This document shows, piece after piece, positions 1 through 8,490 of a DNA stretch of 39,389 nt (position 1 is its first letter; every line of letters begins with the position of its first letter). Location: assembly GCA_030426145.1 (NCBI GenBank), contig JAUHZF010000033.1, positions 1 through 39,389 of the forward strand, read 5' to 3'. Both the position numbers and the translations under genes were made by a program. The notes under the pieces are model-generated. The model made no database searches and had not been told where the DNA came from. It saw only the letters and a program-made list of their open reading frames with translations. This DNA is from Polyangia bacterium. Its GTDB lineage: Bacteria; Myxococcota_A; Polyangia; Polyangiales; Polyangiaceae.

Positions 1-1
1 C

Positions 2-1669
2 GGTGTCGGCGGCATGGGCGTGGTCTATGCCGCGCACGACACAGCGCTCGGGCGCCGCGTCGCCTTGAAGCTGGTGCGACCAGACCTCGACCACGAGGAG
101 GACCGCGAGCAAGCCAAGGCGCGGCTGCTGCGCGAAGCCAGGCTTCTGGCCTCCCTGTCACACCCCCACGTGCTCACCGTCTACGACGTGGGGACCCGCG
201 GCGACGACGTGTTCATCGCGGCTGAGCTCATCGAAGGCGACACCCTACAGGACTGGACGCCCGCGCATCCTGCCGAGGCCGTCGACGCCTATCGGCAAGC
301 CGCTCTCGGCCTCCATACCGCCCATCGCGCGGGCTTGGTTCACCGCGACGTGAAGCCCGCCAACCTCATTCGCGGCCACGATGGGCGCGTGAGGGTCACC
401 GACTTCGGCCTCGCCATCCCCCACCTCGACACCGAAGAAACCCCGCTCACGCGCACCGGCGCCATCGTGGGGACGCCAGCCTACATGGCGCCCGAGCAGC
501 TCGCGGGACGCCAGGCCGACGCGCGGACGGATCAATATGCGCTGTGCGTGGCCTTGGCCGAAGCGCTGACGGGCGTGCGGCCCATCGCCGGCTCGGGTCG
601 CGACGACTTGGCCGACGCGGCCCGCGAGCATGGCCGCGAGGTGCCCGCCACCGCGGTGCTGGCCGCCGTGGCCCGAGGGTTGTCTGCGCGCCCCGAGGCA
701 CGTCACGAGAGCCTCGAAGCCTTCGTGGGCGCGCTCGACGCGCACCCGCCGTCCCCCGAACCGGGGCGACGCGAGGCTACCCCGCGCCCCTGGGGCTGGC
801 TGGTGGCGGTGGGGCTCGCCGGAGCGCTCGGCTTCGCGGTCTCGCGACCGACACCCTCGCCTGCGGCAGCCGTTCCCAGCGGGCAGCCCGTGGAGGCGCG
901 CGCCGGTTTGGAGGCGCCGCTGCCGACGAGCGTACCCACTCCCCCCACCGCCTCCGTCATCCCCGCTTCGGCGCCGGTCCCAGCGGCATCGGTCCCTGCA
1001 CCAACGACGAACGCTCGCGACGCCAACGACGCCTACCTCGATGCCACGCGTCATCACGACGTACGCAATGGCGCAGACTGTCTCGCCGCTTTGGCCAAAG
1101 GCGCTGCGCTCGACCCCGCACGAGCGGGCACGACCGGCTACCTCCGCATGAAGGCGCAATGCATGATGATGAACGGCGATTGTGCGGGCGGCCGTGCATT
1201 GCTCACCCGCATGTTCACCGGCCTGCAAGGCATCGCCCTGCGCGATACCATCGATGCGCAGAGCACCCCGTCATGTCGCAGCAGCACCACCGGAACCGCG
1301 GCAACCTCCGCTCCGACGGGACCTGTGCGCACCGCACCAGACGTCGTGGCCGAAACCAAGGCCTTGTTTCAGCAAGCACAGAGAGCCAAGGCCACGGGGG
1401 ACCCCGCCCGTTGCCGCGCCGTCGGCCAAGCCGTCGACGAGCTCGTGACCACGACCGGCACGGCCGCTTTGGGCGCGCACGCGAACCTCTTGACCGGGGC
1501 GCGAACCCTCATCACACAGTGTCTCGCCGCGACGGACTGCACGGCCGCCCGCGCGAGCTTCGAGGCGACCTATCGCAAGCTGCGCCCAACCCTGATGACG
1601 CCCGCCGACTACGACGCGCAACTCGGTGCGATGTTCGTAAGCGCGCACCCCGAATGCCGCGGCAAATGA
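2..1669 (+). CDS. Ser/Thr protein kinase with extracytoplasmic tail, 5' truncated
   Basis: The frame is open from base 2 and enters directly in the glycine-rich loop ([11 protein letters not shown]), so the N-terminus lies outside the window. A Hanks-type kinase domain follows, with invariant Lys in VALKL, the catalytic HRDVKPAN loop, DFG, and GTPAYMAPE. All catalytic residues are present, so it should be active. A single membrane segment ([17 protein letters not shown], about residue 260) separates the cytoplasmic kinase from a Pro/Ala/Thr linker and a cysteine-containing, TPR-like C-terminal region of about 240 residues, presumably extracytoplasmic. This layout is common for myxobacterial sensor kinases. 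The ligand and targets cannot be deduced. A second kinase gene lies 0.7 kb downstream on the other strand. Confidence 0.93.
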   Translation, partial: GVGGMGVVYAAHDTALGRRVALKLVRPDLDHEEDREQAKARLLREARLLASLSHPHVLTVYDVGTRGDDVFIAAELIEGDTLQDWTPAHPAEAVDAYRQAALGLHTAHRAGLVHRDVKPANLIRGHDGRVRVTDFGLAIPHLDTEETPLTRTGAIVGTPAYMAPEQLAGRQADARTDQYALCVALAEALTGVRPIAGSGRDDLADAAREHGREVPATAVLAAVARGLSARPEARHESLEAFVGALDAHPPSPEPGRREATPRPWGWLVAVGLAGALGFAVSRPTPSPAAAVPSGQPVEARAGLEAPLPTSVPTPPTASVIPASAPVPAASVPAPTTNARDANDAYLDATRHHDVRNGADCLAALAKGAALDPARAGTTGYLRMKAQCMMMNGDCAGGRALLTRMFTGLQGIALRDTIDAQSTPSCRSSTTGTAATSAPTGPVRTAPDVVAETKALFQQAQRAKATGDPARCRAVGQAVDELVTTTGTAALGAHANLLTGARTLITQCLAATDCTAARASFEATYRKLRPTLMTPADYDAQLGAMFVSAHPECRGK

Positions 1670-1692
1670 CGCGGCACCTCCTGGGCAACCAC

Positions 1693-1839
1693 TCACCGGC
1701 AGCTTCGTTTGAACGCGGCCTCACACATGGCACCACTGGTCTTGGCGCCACTGATGTTGGTCGTCTTGTCGCAGGTGATGTCGCACAGGTCCGCGTTTCG
1801 TAGATCCGCGCCCACCAGGCCCGCCCCGCGCAGGAACAT
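1693..1839 (-). pseudogene. pentapeptide-repeat protein remnant
   Basis: The minus strand reads a short peptide beginning MFLRGAGLVGADLRNADLCD and ending GAMCEAAFKRSCR before a TGA. The A(D/N)LXX register of GADLRNADL is typical of pentapeptide repeats, and a cysteine-bearing tail is common in myxobacterial members. The frame stays open only to about 1881, where another stop occurs, and no pentapeptide pattern continues upstream. It is probably the 3' end of a decayed gene. A real 48-residue protein starting at the ATG at 1839 is possible but less likely. The rest of 1670-1998 shows nothing I can identify. Confidence 0.4.
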
Positions 1840-1998
1840 GGTGAATTCGTCTAGCTGTGGTCGTGCTGCCGATGAGCGCCATCACGCTCGCCGATGGTGC
1901 GGTGCCCCAAGACACGAGATTTCGACGACGTTCTAAAGGGCACGGTCGGGACAGCTAAGGGGTCGTTGGGGCGGACTTGCCCCCCCAACTGGAGATCT

Positions 1999-2376
1999 AT
2001 GCCCTTGCTGAACACTATCCTTCGGGCGCGCGCTACCGTCGCACTCGTCGCACCTATCTGGCTCGTCTCTCTGCCCGGCTGTGGGGACGACTCCATCCAA
2101 GACGGAAACGGCGGCGCCGAGACCGACACCTGCGAGCGAACGTGCCGCGAGCTCTACGCATGCGGATCCGCCGACGATGGCGCGCTCTGTCCGACCTTCA
2201 TACCTGGCCAAGTCGGTGAGACTTCCTTCCTCGAAGGCGAGAACGACGACGGCTGCGTGGCCGGCTGTCGCCGAGACCCATCCTTGGTCGATCTCGTCAA
2301 TCCCGCCGACTGCGCGGCCACCATCGCACGGCTCTCAGGCAACGATGAGTTCGATGCCGCATGTAACGGGAGGTAA
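1999..2376 (+). CDS. small cysteine-containing lipoprotein, unknown function
   Basis: This is a 125-residue protein. The ATG at 1999 is chosen over an upstream in-frame start at 1894 because it has GGAG at 1991-1994 and gives a proper export signal: basic start, hydrophobic core ATVALVAPIWLVSL and lipobox LPGC, with the lipidated Cys near residue 28. The mature part has an acidic, Gly/Asn-containing linker and then several cysteines (CERTCRELYACG, CPTF, CVAGC, DCAA, AAC), suggesting a small disulfide-stabilised domain on the periplasmic face of a membrane. It resembles many orphan Polyangia lipoproteins with CxxxC pairs. No function can be assigned. It converges on the tandem kinase gene, with 6 bp between the stops. 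Confidence 0.7.
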   Translation: MPLLNTILRARATVALVAPIWLVSLPGCGDDSIQDGNGGAETDTCERTCRELYACGSADDGALCPTFIPGQVGETSFLEGENDDGCVAGCRRDPSLVDLVNPADCAATIARLSGNDEFDAACNGR

Positions 2377-2382
2377 CGGTCC

Positions 2383-4548
2383 TCACCAAGCGCGCAGGGC
2401 GGGGTCGGTCACGTCGACCACGGTGGACACGGGCGCCGGGACCGACGTAGGCGCGGCGGGAGCCTGCGACACCGCGGGCGCGGGTGCCTCAGCCCGAGGC
2501 CGAGGGGGCGAAGGCGTCACCGGTCGGTCTGCGGGAGCTTGTTTCGATGCCGAAGCCGATGTTGTCGACGGGGGAGGCAATGCAGGGGATTCCTGCGCGC
2601 CTTCGGGCTTCGGGATACCTCCCGCATCGCGGGTCACCGTGGGGGTGGGGTCGGAGACAGCAACACCTGCGGCCTCAGGATTCGCCAGAGGCAAGGGCGA
2701 AGGGGTTCGTCCGGTCGCAAGCGTCCATGCGAGCCCCGCTGCCCCGAGCGCAACGGTACCGCCGACGACCCATCTACGACGGCGAGAGGAGGGCTCTCGA
2801 TACACGCGCAAGGCGGCGACGAGAGCCCCTATGTTGGCGAACCGATCGCGAGGTCGCTTCGACAGGCAACGCGCGACGACGTCGACGAGGGCAGGTGGAA
2901 CGTCTGGCCGCAGAGCACGCAGGTCGGGCAATGGCTCCGTAGCGATACGGGCACCGAGCGCGGCCGCGCCCTCCCCCTCGAAGGGTAGTCGGCCGGTGAG
3001 CAGCTCGAAGAGAACCACCCCGAGCGACCAGATGTCGCTGCGCTCGTCTACCTCCGCACCTCGAAGCTGTTCTGGCGACATGTAGGCCACTGAGCCGACG
3101 ACGCCCCCGTCGGAGGTCAGGGTCACCTCCGATGCGTCTCCATCGAGCGGACGGATCAGCTTCGATACCCCAAAGTCCAAGACTTTGACCATCGTCTGGC
3201 CTCGCTGCTCGGCAAGAAACAGGTTCGATGGCTTGAGGTCACGGTGGATGATCCCCAGCTCATGAGCTTCCCCAATGGCCTCAGCGGCATCGAGCACCCA
3301 GGCTACCGCCTCGTCGGCATCGAGACGTCCCCGCGCTTGCAACACCTCGGCGAGGTCACGACCCACCAGGCGTTCCATCACCATGAATGGAGCGCCGCCT
3401 TCTAGACGACCCACGTCGAGGATGCGCAATGCGTGAGGGCTCGTCAGGCGCGACGTCGCTCGCGCCTCACGCACGAGCCGTATCTCGTCGAGACCCTCGC
3501 GACGCTGCATGACCTTGATGGCAACGCGCTGCCCGAGCTCCATGTGGCGCGCCTCGTAGACGACGCCCATACCACCCTCGCCCAGGCGTTCGACGATCTC
3601 GTACTTGTCCGCCACCCGCGAGCCGGGCTCGAGGGGTGGGTTGCTTTGGTCGCCTGCCGTGGGTACCCGGCCGGTCTGCTTCACAGCGACGCAGCGCAAT
3701 GAGCGCTCGAGGTCGGTGCTAGAGGGACGATCGCGCGCCGCTTTGGCCAGCATGGCGGCCATCGTCTCGGCAAGGGCCTCCGGCGTAGAGGGGGAAAGTT
3801 GCTCGATCGGCGTCGGCACTTCGACGAGCAGTTTGCTCAACAAGACCTCGGTGTCTTCAGCCGCAAAGGCCGGACGACCCGCCAAGCACTCGTAGAGCAC
3901 ACAACCGAGCGCGAAGACGTCGGCTTGGCCATCCACGTCTTCCCCGCGAACCTGCTCGGGAGCCATGTACCCGGGCGTCCCCACCATTGCACCGGTAGCC
4001 GTCACCCGCGCCTCGGGGGCGAGCCGGCGCGCGAGTCCGAAGTCGATGAGCTTCGCACGCGCTACATCACCGTCGACCAGAAACACGTTTGCAGGCTTGA
4101 GGTCGCGGTGGGCCAAACCGGCGGCGTGAACGGCGGCCAGCCCCTCGGCGAGTCGGCGTGCAAGCGTGACGGTGTCCGTGACCGACAGCTGCCCGTGTCG
4201 CAGCCGTGACTCGAGCGTCATCCCGTGTAGCCTCTCCATCGCGACGTAAAACCGCCCCGACTCGGCCTGGCCATGGGCTACGTAGGTGACCACAGCGGGA
4301 TGCTCGACCGCCTCGAGGGCCTCCGCCTCGCGGGTCCACCGCGCGATGGCGTGTTCGTCGTCGGCGTCGACGAGCTTCAACGCCACCGGCCGCTCGAGGT
4401 CTTGGTCGAAGGCCGCGTAGACGACGCCCATCGCCCCCCGTCCCGCACAGTGCCCGATCTCGAATCGATCGTCGACGACATCGCCGGGACCGAGGCGCCC
4501 CCCTGCTCCCCGTAGTCGCCGCAGCGCTCGATCGTCGATGACCGTCAT
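2383..4548 (-). CDS. tandem double-domain Ser/Thr protein kinase, membrane anchored
   Basis: The 721-residue protein contains two full Hanks-type kinase domains. Domain 1 (about 28-290) has GRGAMGVVYAAF, Lys58 in VALKL, HRDLKPAN (147-154), DFG (169-171) and GYMAPE. Domain 2 (about 315-580) has GEGGMGVVYEA, Lys345 in AIKVM, HRDLKPSN (435-442), DFG (458-460) and AYMSPE. Both keep every catalytic residue. A membrane segment (about 593-611) and a Pro/Ala/Ser-rich tail of about 110 residues follow. The start ATG overlaps the stop of the upstream sigma factor gene by 4 bp, so the two are very likely co-transcribed and translationally coupled. A sigma factor paired with a kinase fits the known class of sigma factors controlled by threonine phosphorylation, such as EcfP/PpkT of Vibrio. 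Two active domains in one chain are unusual. Confidence 0.93.
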   Translation of the reverse strand: MTVIDDRALRRLRGAGGRLGPGDVVDDRFEIGHCAGRGAMGVVYAAFDQDLERPVALKLVDADDEHAIARWTREAEALEAVEHPAVVTYVAHGQAESGRFYVAMERLHGMTLESRLRHGQLSVTDTVTLARRLAEGLAAVHAAGLAHRDLKPANVFLVDGDVARAKLIDFGLARRLAPEARVTATGAMVGTPGYMAPEQVRGEDVDGQADVFALGCVLYECLAGRPAFAAEDTEVLLSKLLVEVPTPIEQLSPSTPEALAETMAAMLAKAARDRPSSTDLERSLRCVAVKQTGRVPTAGDQSNPPLEPGSRVADKYEIVERLGEGGMGVVYEARHMELGQRVAIKVMQRREGLDEIRLVREARATSRLTSPHALRILDVGRLEGGAPFMVMERLVGRDLAEVLQARGRLDADEAVAWVLDAAEAIGEAHELGIIHRDLKPSNLFLAEQRGQTMVKVLDFGVSKLIRPLDGDASEVTLTSDGGVVGSVAYMSPEQLRGAEVDERSDIWSLGVVLFELLTGRLPFEGEGAAALGARIATEPLPDLRALRPDVPPALVDVVARCLSKRPRDRFANIGALVAALRVYREPSSRRRRWVVGGTVALGAAGLAWTLATGRTPSPLPLANPEAAGVAVSDPTPTVTRDAGGIPKPEGAQESPALPPPSTTSASASKQAPADRPVTPSPPRPRAEAPAPAVSQAPAAPTSVPAPVSTVVDVTDPALRAW

Positions 4549-5285
4549 CCTTCCTCGGCCACGTCCTCGCCGAACAAGGCGCGGGCCTCGTCGCGAAACT
4601 CCTCTTCGCTCGACGTCAGCTCGCGCAGGTGCTCGAGGGCCAGACGCCGAAAAGTGCGGCGCGACCAGGACAGGTAGTTGGTCACCTGCGTCACGCTCAG
4701 GCCGTGGGCCTCGGCGACATCGCGGTACGACGTTCCCTGCTCATCGTCGAGCACGTAGTCCCGAAAGACCTCGAAGTAGACCGCCTTGTCGCGCACTTCA
4801 CAGTGTCGCTGTAACGCGTCGACGGCGGCCCCGAGCACCCCTCGGACCCACTCTCGGTCGAAGACCGCCTCCGGCTCCGCGCTCTCGACGATCTGCAGCT
4901 CTTGCTCGGCCACCTCGAAGTCGAGGCTGAGTCGCTCGAGGCCCCCTCCCCGCTTGAGCCGTTTCTCCGCTCGCGCCGACTCGATGACGAATCGGTCGAG
5001 GCAGACTTTGAGGAAGGTGCGGAACCGTGCCTTGTCGGGGTCGAAGCTCGCGAAGTAGCCCTTCTCGAAGGCGCGAGCGAAGAACCCCTGGGTCAAGTCT
5101 TGTGCCTCGGTCGCGTCACGACGGTGGCGAATCCGTACGTGTTTGTACACCGGCCGCCAGTAGGCGCGGACCAACAGCTCGAACGCCCGCGCGCGCTCCG
5201 CAGGGTCGTCGCTGCCCACACGTTGCACCGCCGACCTGCGGGTCGCAGGAAAAAATGCGGCTGTCGTGTCGCTTCTTTCGCTCAA
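4545..5285 (-). CDS. sigma-70 family (ECF-like) RNA polymerase sigma factor
   Basis: This is a 246-residue protein. Region 2 is visible at about 40-110 (YWRPVYKHVRI, then EAQDLTQGFFARAFEKGYFASFDPDKARFRTFL, which matches the sigma2.2-2.4 pattern around DLTQxFF.). Region 4 with its helix-turn-helix is at about 185-225 (GTSYRDVAEAHGLSVTQVTNYLSWSRRTF). There is no separate anti-sigma gene; instead the stop overlaps the start of a tandem-domain kinase gene. The inference is that kinase signalling replaces an anti-sigma factor. It diverges from the exported proteins at 5359-7150, which are possible targets, although I could not recognise a defined ECF promoter in the 73-bp gap. Confidence 0.88.
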   Translation of the reverse strand: MSERSDTTAAFFPATRRSAVQRVGSDDPAERARAFELLVRAYWRPVYKHVRIRHRRDATEAQDLTQGFFARAFEKGYFASFDPDKARFRTFLKVCLDRFVIESARAEKRLKRGGGLERLSLDFEVAEQELQIVESAEPEAVFDREWVRGVLGAAVDALQRHCEVRDKAVYFEVFRDYVLDDEQGTSYRDVAEAHGLSVTQVTNYLSWSRRTFRRLALEHLRELTSSEEEFRDEARALFGEDVAEEG

Positions 5286-5358
5286 AGCTAAAGACCCCGT
5301 CGCCGGCGGCTAACAGGTCAGGTGAAGGCGGCCCGAAGCGCCGCAGAGGAGCCTTACC

Positions 5359-5928
5359 ATGAAAGAAACCACCCTGCTCATCGCCCTCACCCTGTCTCAG
5401 CTCGCGTGTGCCGCGGAGACCTATGTCGACGGAGAGACCTTCGACGGCAAGACCATCACGCGCGCCCCCGACGACGCGCTCGAAGGCGAGTCGTGCGCCG
5501 CTCAGCACGGGACCGCCACGCTCGTGGACTATGACGGAGAGAACCCAGGATCTGCTGGATACAACTTCGAGCTGGCCTCGCAAGACCCCGAGTTCACCCG
5601 CAACCGCTTCGATGTTCTCTACGAGGGCAACCGGTTCCGGGTCAACCTGGTGGTCGACGACCAATCGACGATCGTCGACCTAGGGGACGTGGACCTGGTC
5701 GACCTGCCGGTCGATGCCGACATCGACGATGCGCTCCACCATGCGGACGAGCACGACGCCATCCTCGCGCACCTCGGGCACACGTACGTCGTGCATCGCG
5801 AAAACTACACAGGCCGCCTGGTCGCAGCGTTTCGTGTCCTCGGCCTCGATCCGGGGCGCCAGGTGAGGATCGAGTGGGTGCGGTCGACGAGTGACCGAGA
5901 TATGGTTCTGCCAGAGAACTGCCTGTGA
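5359..5928 (+). CDS. exported protein of unknown function
   Basis: This is a 189-residue protein. The ATG at 5359 is preceded by GAGGAG about 9 nt upstream. The N-terminus (MKETTLLIALTLSQLACAAE) is a signal peptide; the Cys at position 17 could be lipidated but the lipobox is poor (SQLAC), so signal peptidase I cleavage after ACA is an alternative. The mature protein is acidic, with beta-rich stretches and a histidine- and aspartate-rich segment (DADIDDALHHADEHDAI). No family is recognised. It is followed after 7 bp by a TPR/outer-membrane protein gene, probably in one operon, and is divergent from the sigma factor. Confidence 0.72.
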   Translation: MKETTLLIALTLSQLACAAETYVDGETFDGKTITRAPDDALEGESCAAQHGTATLVDYDGENPGSAGYNFELASQDPEFTRNRFDVLYEGNRFRVNLVVDDQSTIVDLGDVDLVDLPVDADIDDALHHADEHDAILAHLGHTYVVHRENYTGRLVAAFRVLGLDPGRQVRIEWVRSTSDRDMVLPENCL

Positions 5929-5935
5929 CGCGTCC

Positions 5936-7150
5936 ATGGCTTTCCTGAGCCTCCCCCCCCGCCTGCCTAGCGCGCATGGCCTGACCGCCCAATGTCTGGC
6001 TCTTGGGACCACCTTGGCGGTCGCTGCGGTGGCCCGACCCGCGGAGGCAACCGCAGGGGAAGCCCGGCGACTATTCGACCGCGCCCGAGAGCTGATGCTG
6101 GCCGAGCAGTTCACGCAGGCCTGCCCGATGCTCGCGCGCAGCTACGAGCTCGTGCCGCGCTCGAGCACACTGCTCAACCTCGCGGTCTGTCGAGAGCGGT
6201 TGGGGCAAAGCGCGAGCGCCCATCACGCCTACCGTCGAGTGCTCGAGCAGGAGCCCCCCGAGAGCGACCGGGCTCGCCTCGCCCAAAAGCGGCTCGCGAT
6301 TCTCGCGCCCCGTGTCCCCTGGCTGACGCTCGAGGTCGACGAGCCCGCAGATGGCACCATCGTTTCGCTCGATGGCATCGTCCTTCCGCGTGGCGAATGG
6401 GGACAGCCGCGCGCCCTCGACCCCGGAACCCACGTGGTCGAAGCCACTGCGCCCGGACACCTCCCTCGCACGAAACACTTTCAGCTGACCAGCGGCGAGC
6501 GGCGAACGCTGGTCCTCGGCGCGCTCGAACGCATCGTGAGCTCGCCCCCTCGAGTGCCCGAACCCGAGCCGCCCGAGCGGCGTCTTTGGACGCTAGAACT
6601 CGGCGCCTACGTGGGGCTTCTTCACATCTCGCCCGGCATCAGGACGATTTCAGACGACATCGCCTTCGACGACGGCTCGGGCTCCCGCGTCACGTGTGCA
6701 GGTGTCTCCTGTCGCACGGGAGAAGGCGCCGAGGGCGTCGCAGGGCTCGGCGTGAACGCCTTTGCGGGCTACCAGATCACCCCGGGATTGCACATCGGGC
6801 AGCGGGTCTTCGTCGGCCCCAGCCTCGGCGGCGGTCTCAGTGGAGGCACCGGCCCCACCGTCGCGCTCCAGGTCGCCGGCCCCTTCTGGGTGGGGGCAGC
6901 AGCCATCATCGGTGGCGGCAGCATGAACGTGCAGCGACGCGTCGAAGCTCCGAGCCTCGGACAAGCTGCGATCGGCGACGTAGAGCTGAGCACGAGTCTC
7001 GCCTTCGGTCCGCAGCTCGAGCTCGCCTTCCACCTCCTCGAAACGGACCAGGGCGACCTCGTGCTGCAGACCTCGCCCACATTCCTGTTCGGAAAAGACG
7101 GCGGAATGGGCGTGCTCGCCCCCATCGGGCTCGGCTTCCGCTTTCGTTAG
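5936..7150 (+). CDS. TPR and PEGA-like protein with C-terminal beta-barrel region
   Basis: This is a 404-residue protein. The ATG at 5936 is preferred over a GTG at 5891, which lies inside the previous gene. A signal peptide (LGTTLAVAAVARPAEA) leads into TPR-like helices (EARRLFDRARELMLAEQFTQ and STLLNLAVCRERLGQSASA), then a PEGA-like beta domain (about 130-210, with GTHVVEATAPGHLP), a proline-rich linker, and about 190 residues rich in alternating hydrophobic and Gly residues (FVGPSLGGGLSGGTGPTVAL, VAGPFWVGAAAIIGGGS) ending in GLGFRFR. The last region looks like an outer-membrane beta-barrel with a terminal aromatic-rich strand. This domain order is frequent in Myxococcota. Its precise function is unknown. 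Confidence 0.8.
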   Translation: MAFLSLPPRLPSAHGLTAQCLALGTTLAVAAVARPAEATAGEARRLFDRARELMLAEQFTQACPMLARSYELVPRSSTLLNLAVCRERLGQSASAHHAYRRVLEQEPPESDRARLAQKRLAILAPRVPWLTLEVDEPADGTIVSLDGIVLPRGEWGQPRALDPGTHVVEATAPGHLPRTKHFQLTSGERRTLVLGALERIVSSPPRVPEPEPPERRLWTLELGAYVGLLHISPGIRTISDDIAFDDGSGSRVTCAGVSCRTGEGAEGVAGLGVNAFAGYQITPGLHIGQRVFVGPSLGGGLSGGTGPTVALQVAGPFWVGAAAIIGGGSMNVQRRVEAPSLGQAAIGDVELSTSLAFGPQLELAFHLLETDQGDLVLQTSPTFLFGKDGGMGVLAPIGLGFRFR

Positions 7151-7196
7151 CCAAAAGCCGCGTCGCCACGACGTGCCACCCATCCACCGGCACCCA

Positions 7197-8459
7197 TCAG
7201 CGCGACGAACGGCGGTAGCGGCGGTGGGTCGACAGCCAGGCCGCGAAAGCCTCGACGCCGTGGATGGCGTGGAGGGTTCGTACCGACGGGAACACGTCGA
7301 ACGCGTGGTGGGCGCCGGCAAACTCCGCGTAGACCACCGGCTCGTCGGACGCTTCTCGAAGCTGCTCGACGAATTGGCGGGCTTCCTCGACGGGGGCGAG
7401 GTTGTCCTTCCGGCCGTGGATCACCATGGCCGGAGGGATGTCGCCTTCGATGCGACTCATGGGTGAGGCTCGGTCGTAGACGTCACCGTGGTCGTCACGA
7501 GGGAGCTTGACGATGAAGCGCTCGAGGCGCGAGCGGAGGTTGTCGTTGTCGCCCCGAACGTCGTGGCGGTCAGTCCAATCGAACACCCCGTAGAAGGGGA
7601 TGAAGCCGGCGACGCTGGTGTCTGCCTCTTCGAAGCCAGGCTGGAGGGACGCGTCGCCCGCCGTGAGCCCCACCATGGCGGCGAGATGCCCCCCGGCTGA
7701 GCCACCGGTGACCACGATGAAGTCCGCATCGCCGTCGTATTCCTCGCCGTGCTCACGGATCCACGCCAGGGCTCGTTTGCAGTCGATGAGGTGGTCCGGC
7801 CATGTGGCTCGGGGGCTCAGGGAATAGTTGATGGCGATGCAGAGCCAGCCGCGCTCGGCCAGGTGGTACATCAATGGCAGTCCCTGCTGGCTCTTGTCGC
7901 CGATCATCCAGGCCCCGCCGTGGATCTGGAGCAAGATCGGGGCGCCCGGCGCCAAGTCGCGACGCTTGTAGATGTCGAGGCGGTGGCGCGGATGGACGGT
8001 GTCGGCATAGGGAATGTCGCGAAGCCGAATGACGTCGCGGCGCCCCTGGCGGAACGGCCAGATCAAGCGCCGCCATTCGACGGACCGCCTCATGTGGCGA
8101 CGGTGTTCCACGTCGATGCCCTCGCGGTAGTCCGCACCGAGCGCCTCCTCGAGGGCGGCCCCCATCACCTTGCCGTCGCGATGACCCTCGTAGAAGAGAT
8201 GGGCGAGCCCCGCCCACGACAGCCCCGTGATGACGGCCCCCAGCCACCCCGGCCAAGCCTCCATCGCACCGAACCGGATGAAGACCACGGCGCATACGGC
8301 CTGCCAGAGGATGTGGTGCAGGGCGAGCTCCGTGGTGAGCCACGCATTGAAGAAGCTCAGAACGACCCGCACCGCCGAGCCTCGTTGAGGCCACAGCGCG
8401 TTGAGCGTGAAGAGCGCCCCCCACACGGAGACGACGAGGAACAGCCACGACACCAGCAT
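7197..8459 (-). CDS. alpha/beta hydrolase (carboxylesterase-like) with N-terminal membrane region
   Basis: This is a 420-residue protein. The first 90 or so residues hold about three hydrophobic helices (SWLFLVVSVWGALFTLNAL, ALHHILWQAVCAVVFIRF, WLGAVITGLSWAGLAHLFY). The catalytic part follows: oxyanion motif HGGAWMIG, nucleophile elbow GGSAGGHLAA, an acid in the region of HGRKDNLAPVEEA, and a histidine in GAHHAFDVF near the end. These are features of the esterase/BD-FAE branch that includes kynurenine formamidase-like and hormone-sensitive lipase-like enzymes. The substrate is unknown; a membrane-bound esterase acting on lipids or acylated metabolites is a guess. It lies 31 bp after the cysteine-rich lipoprotein gene on the same strand. 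Confidence 0.85.
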   Translation of the reverse strand: MLVSWLFLVVSVWGALFTLNALWPQRGSAVRVVLSFFNAWLTTELALHHILWQAVCAVVFIRFGAMEAWPGWLGAVITGLSWAGLAHLFYEGHRDGKVMGAALEEALGADYREGIDVEHRRHMRRSVEWRRLIWPFRQGRRDVIRLRDIPYADTVHPRHRLDIYKRRDLAPGAPILLQIHGGAWMIGDKSQQGLPLMYHLAERGWLCIAINYSLSPRATWPDHLIDCKRALAWIREHGEEYDGDADFIVVTGGSAGGHLAAMVGLTAGDASLQPGFEEADTSVAGFIPFYGVFDWTDRHDVRGDNDNLRSRLERFIVKLPRDDHGDVYDRASPMSRIEGDIPPAMVIHGRKDNLAPVEEARQFVEQLREASDEPVVYAEFAGAHHAFDVFPSVRTLHAIHGVEAFAAWLSTHRRYRRSSR

Positions 8460-8490
8460 CGACCGTCCCTCGAGTCGCCGTCCTCAGCTG

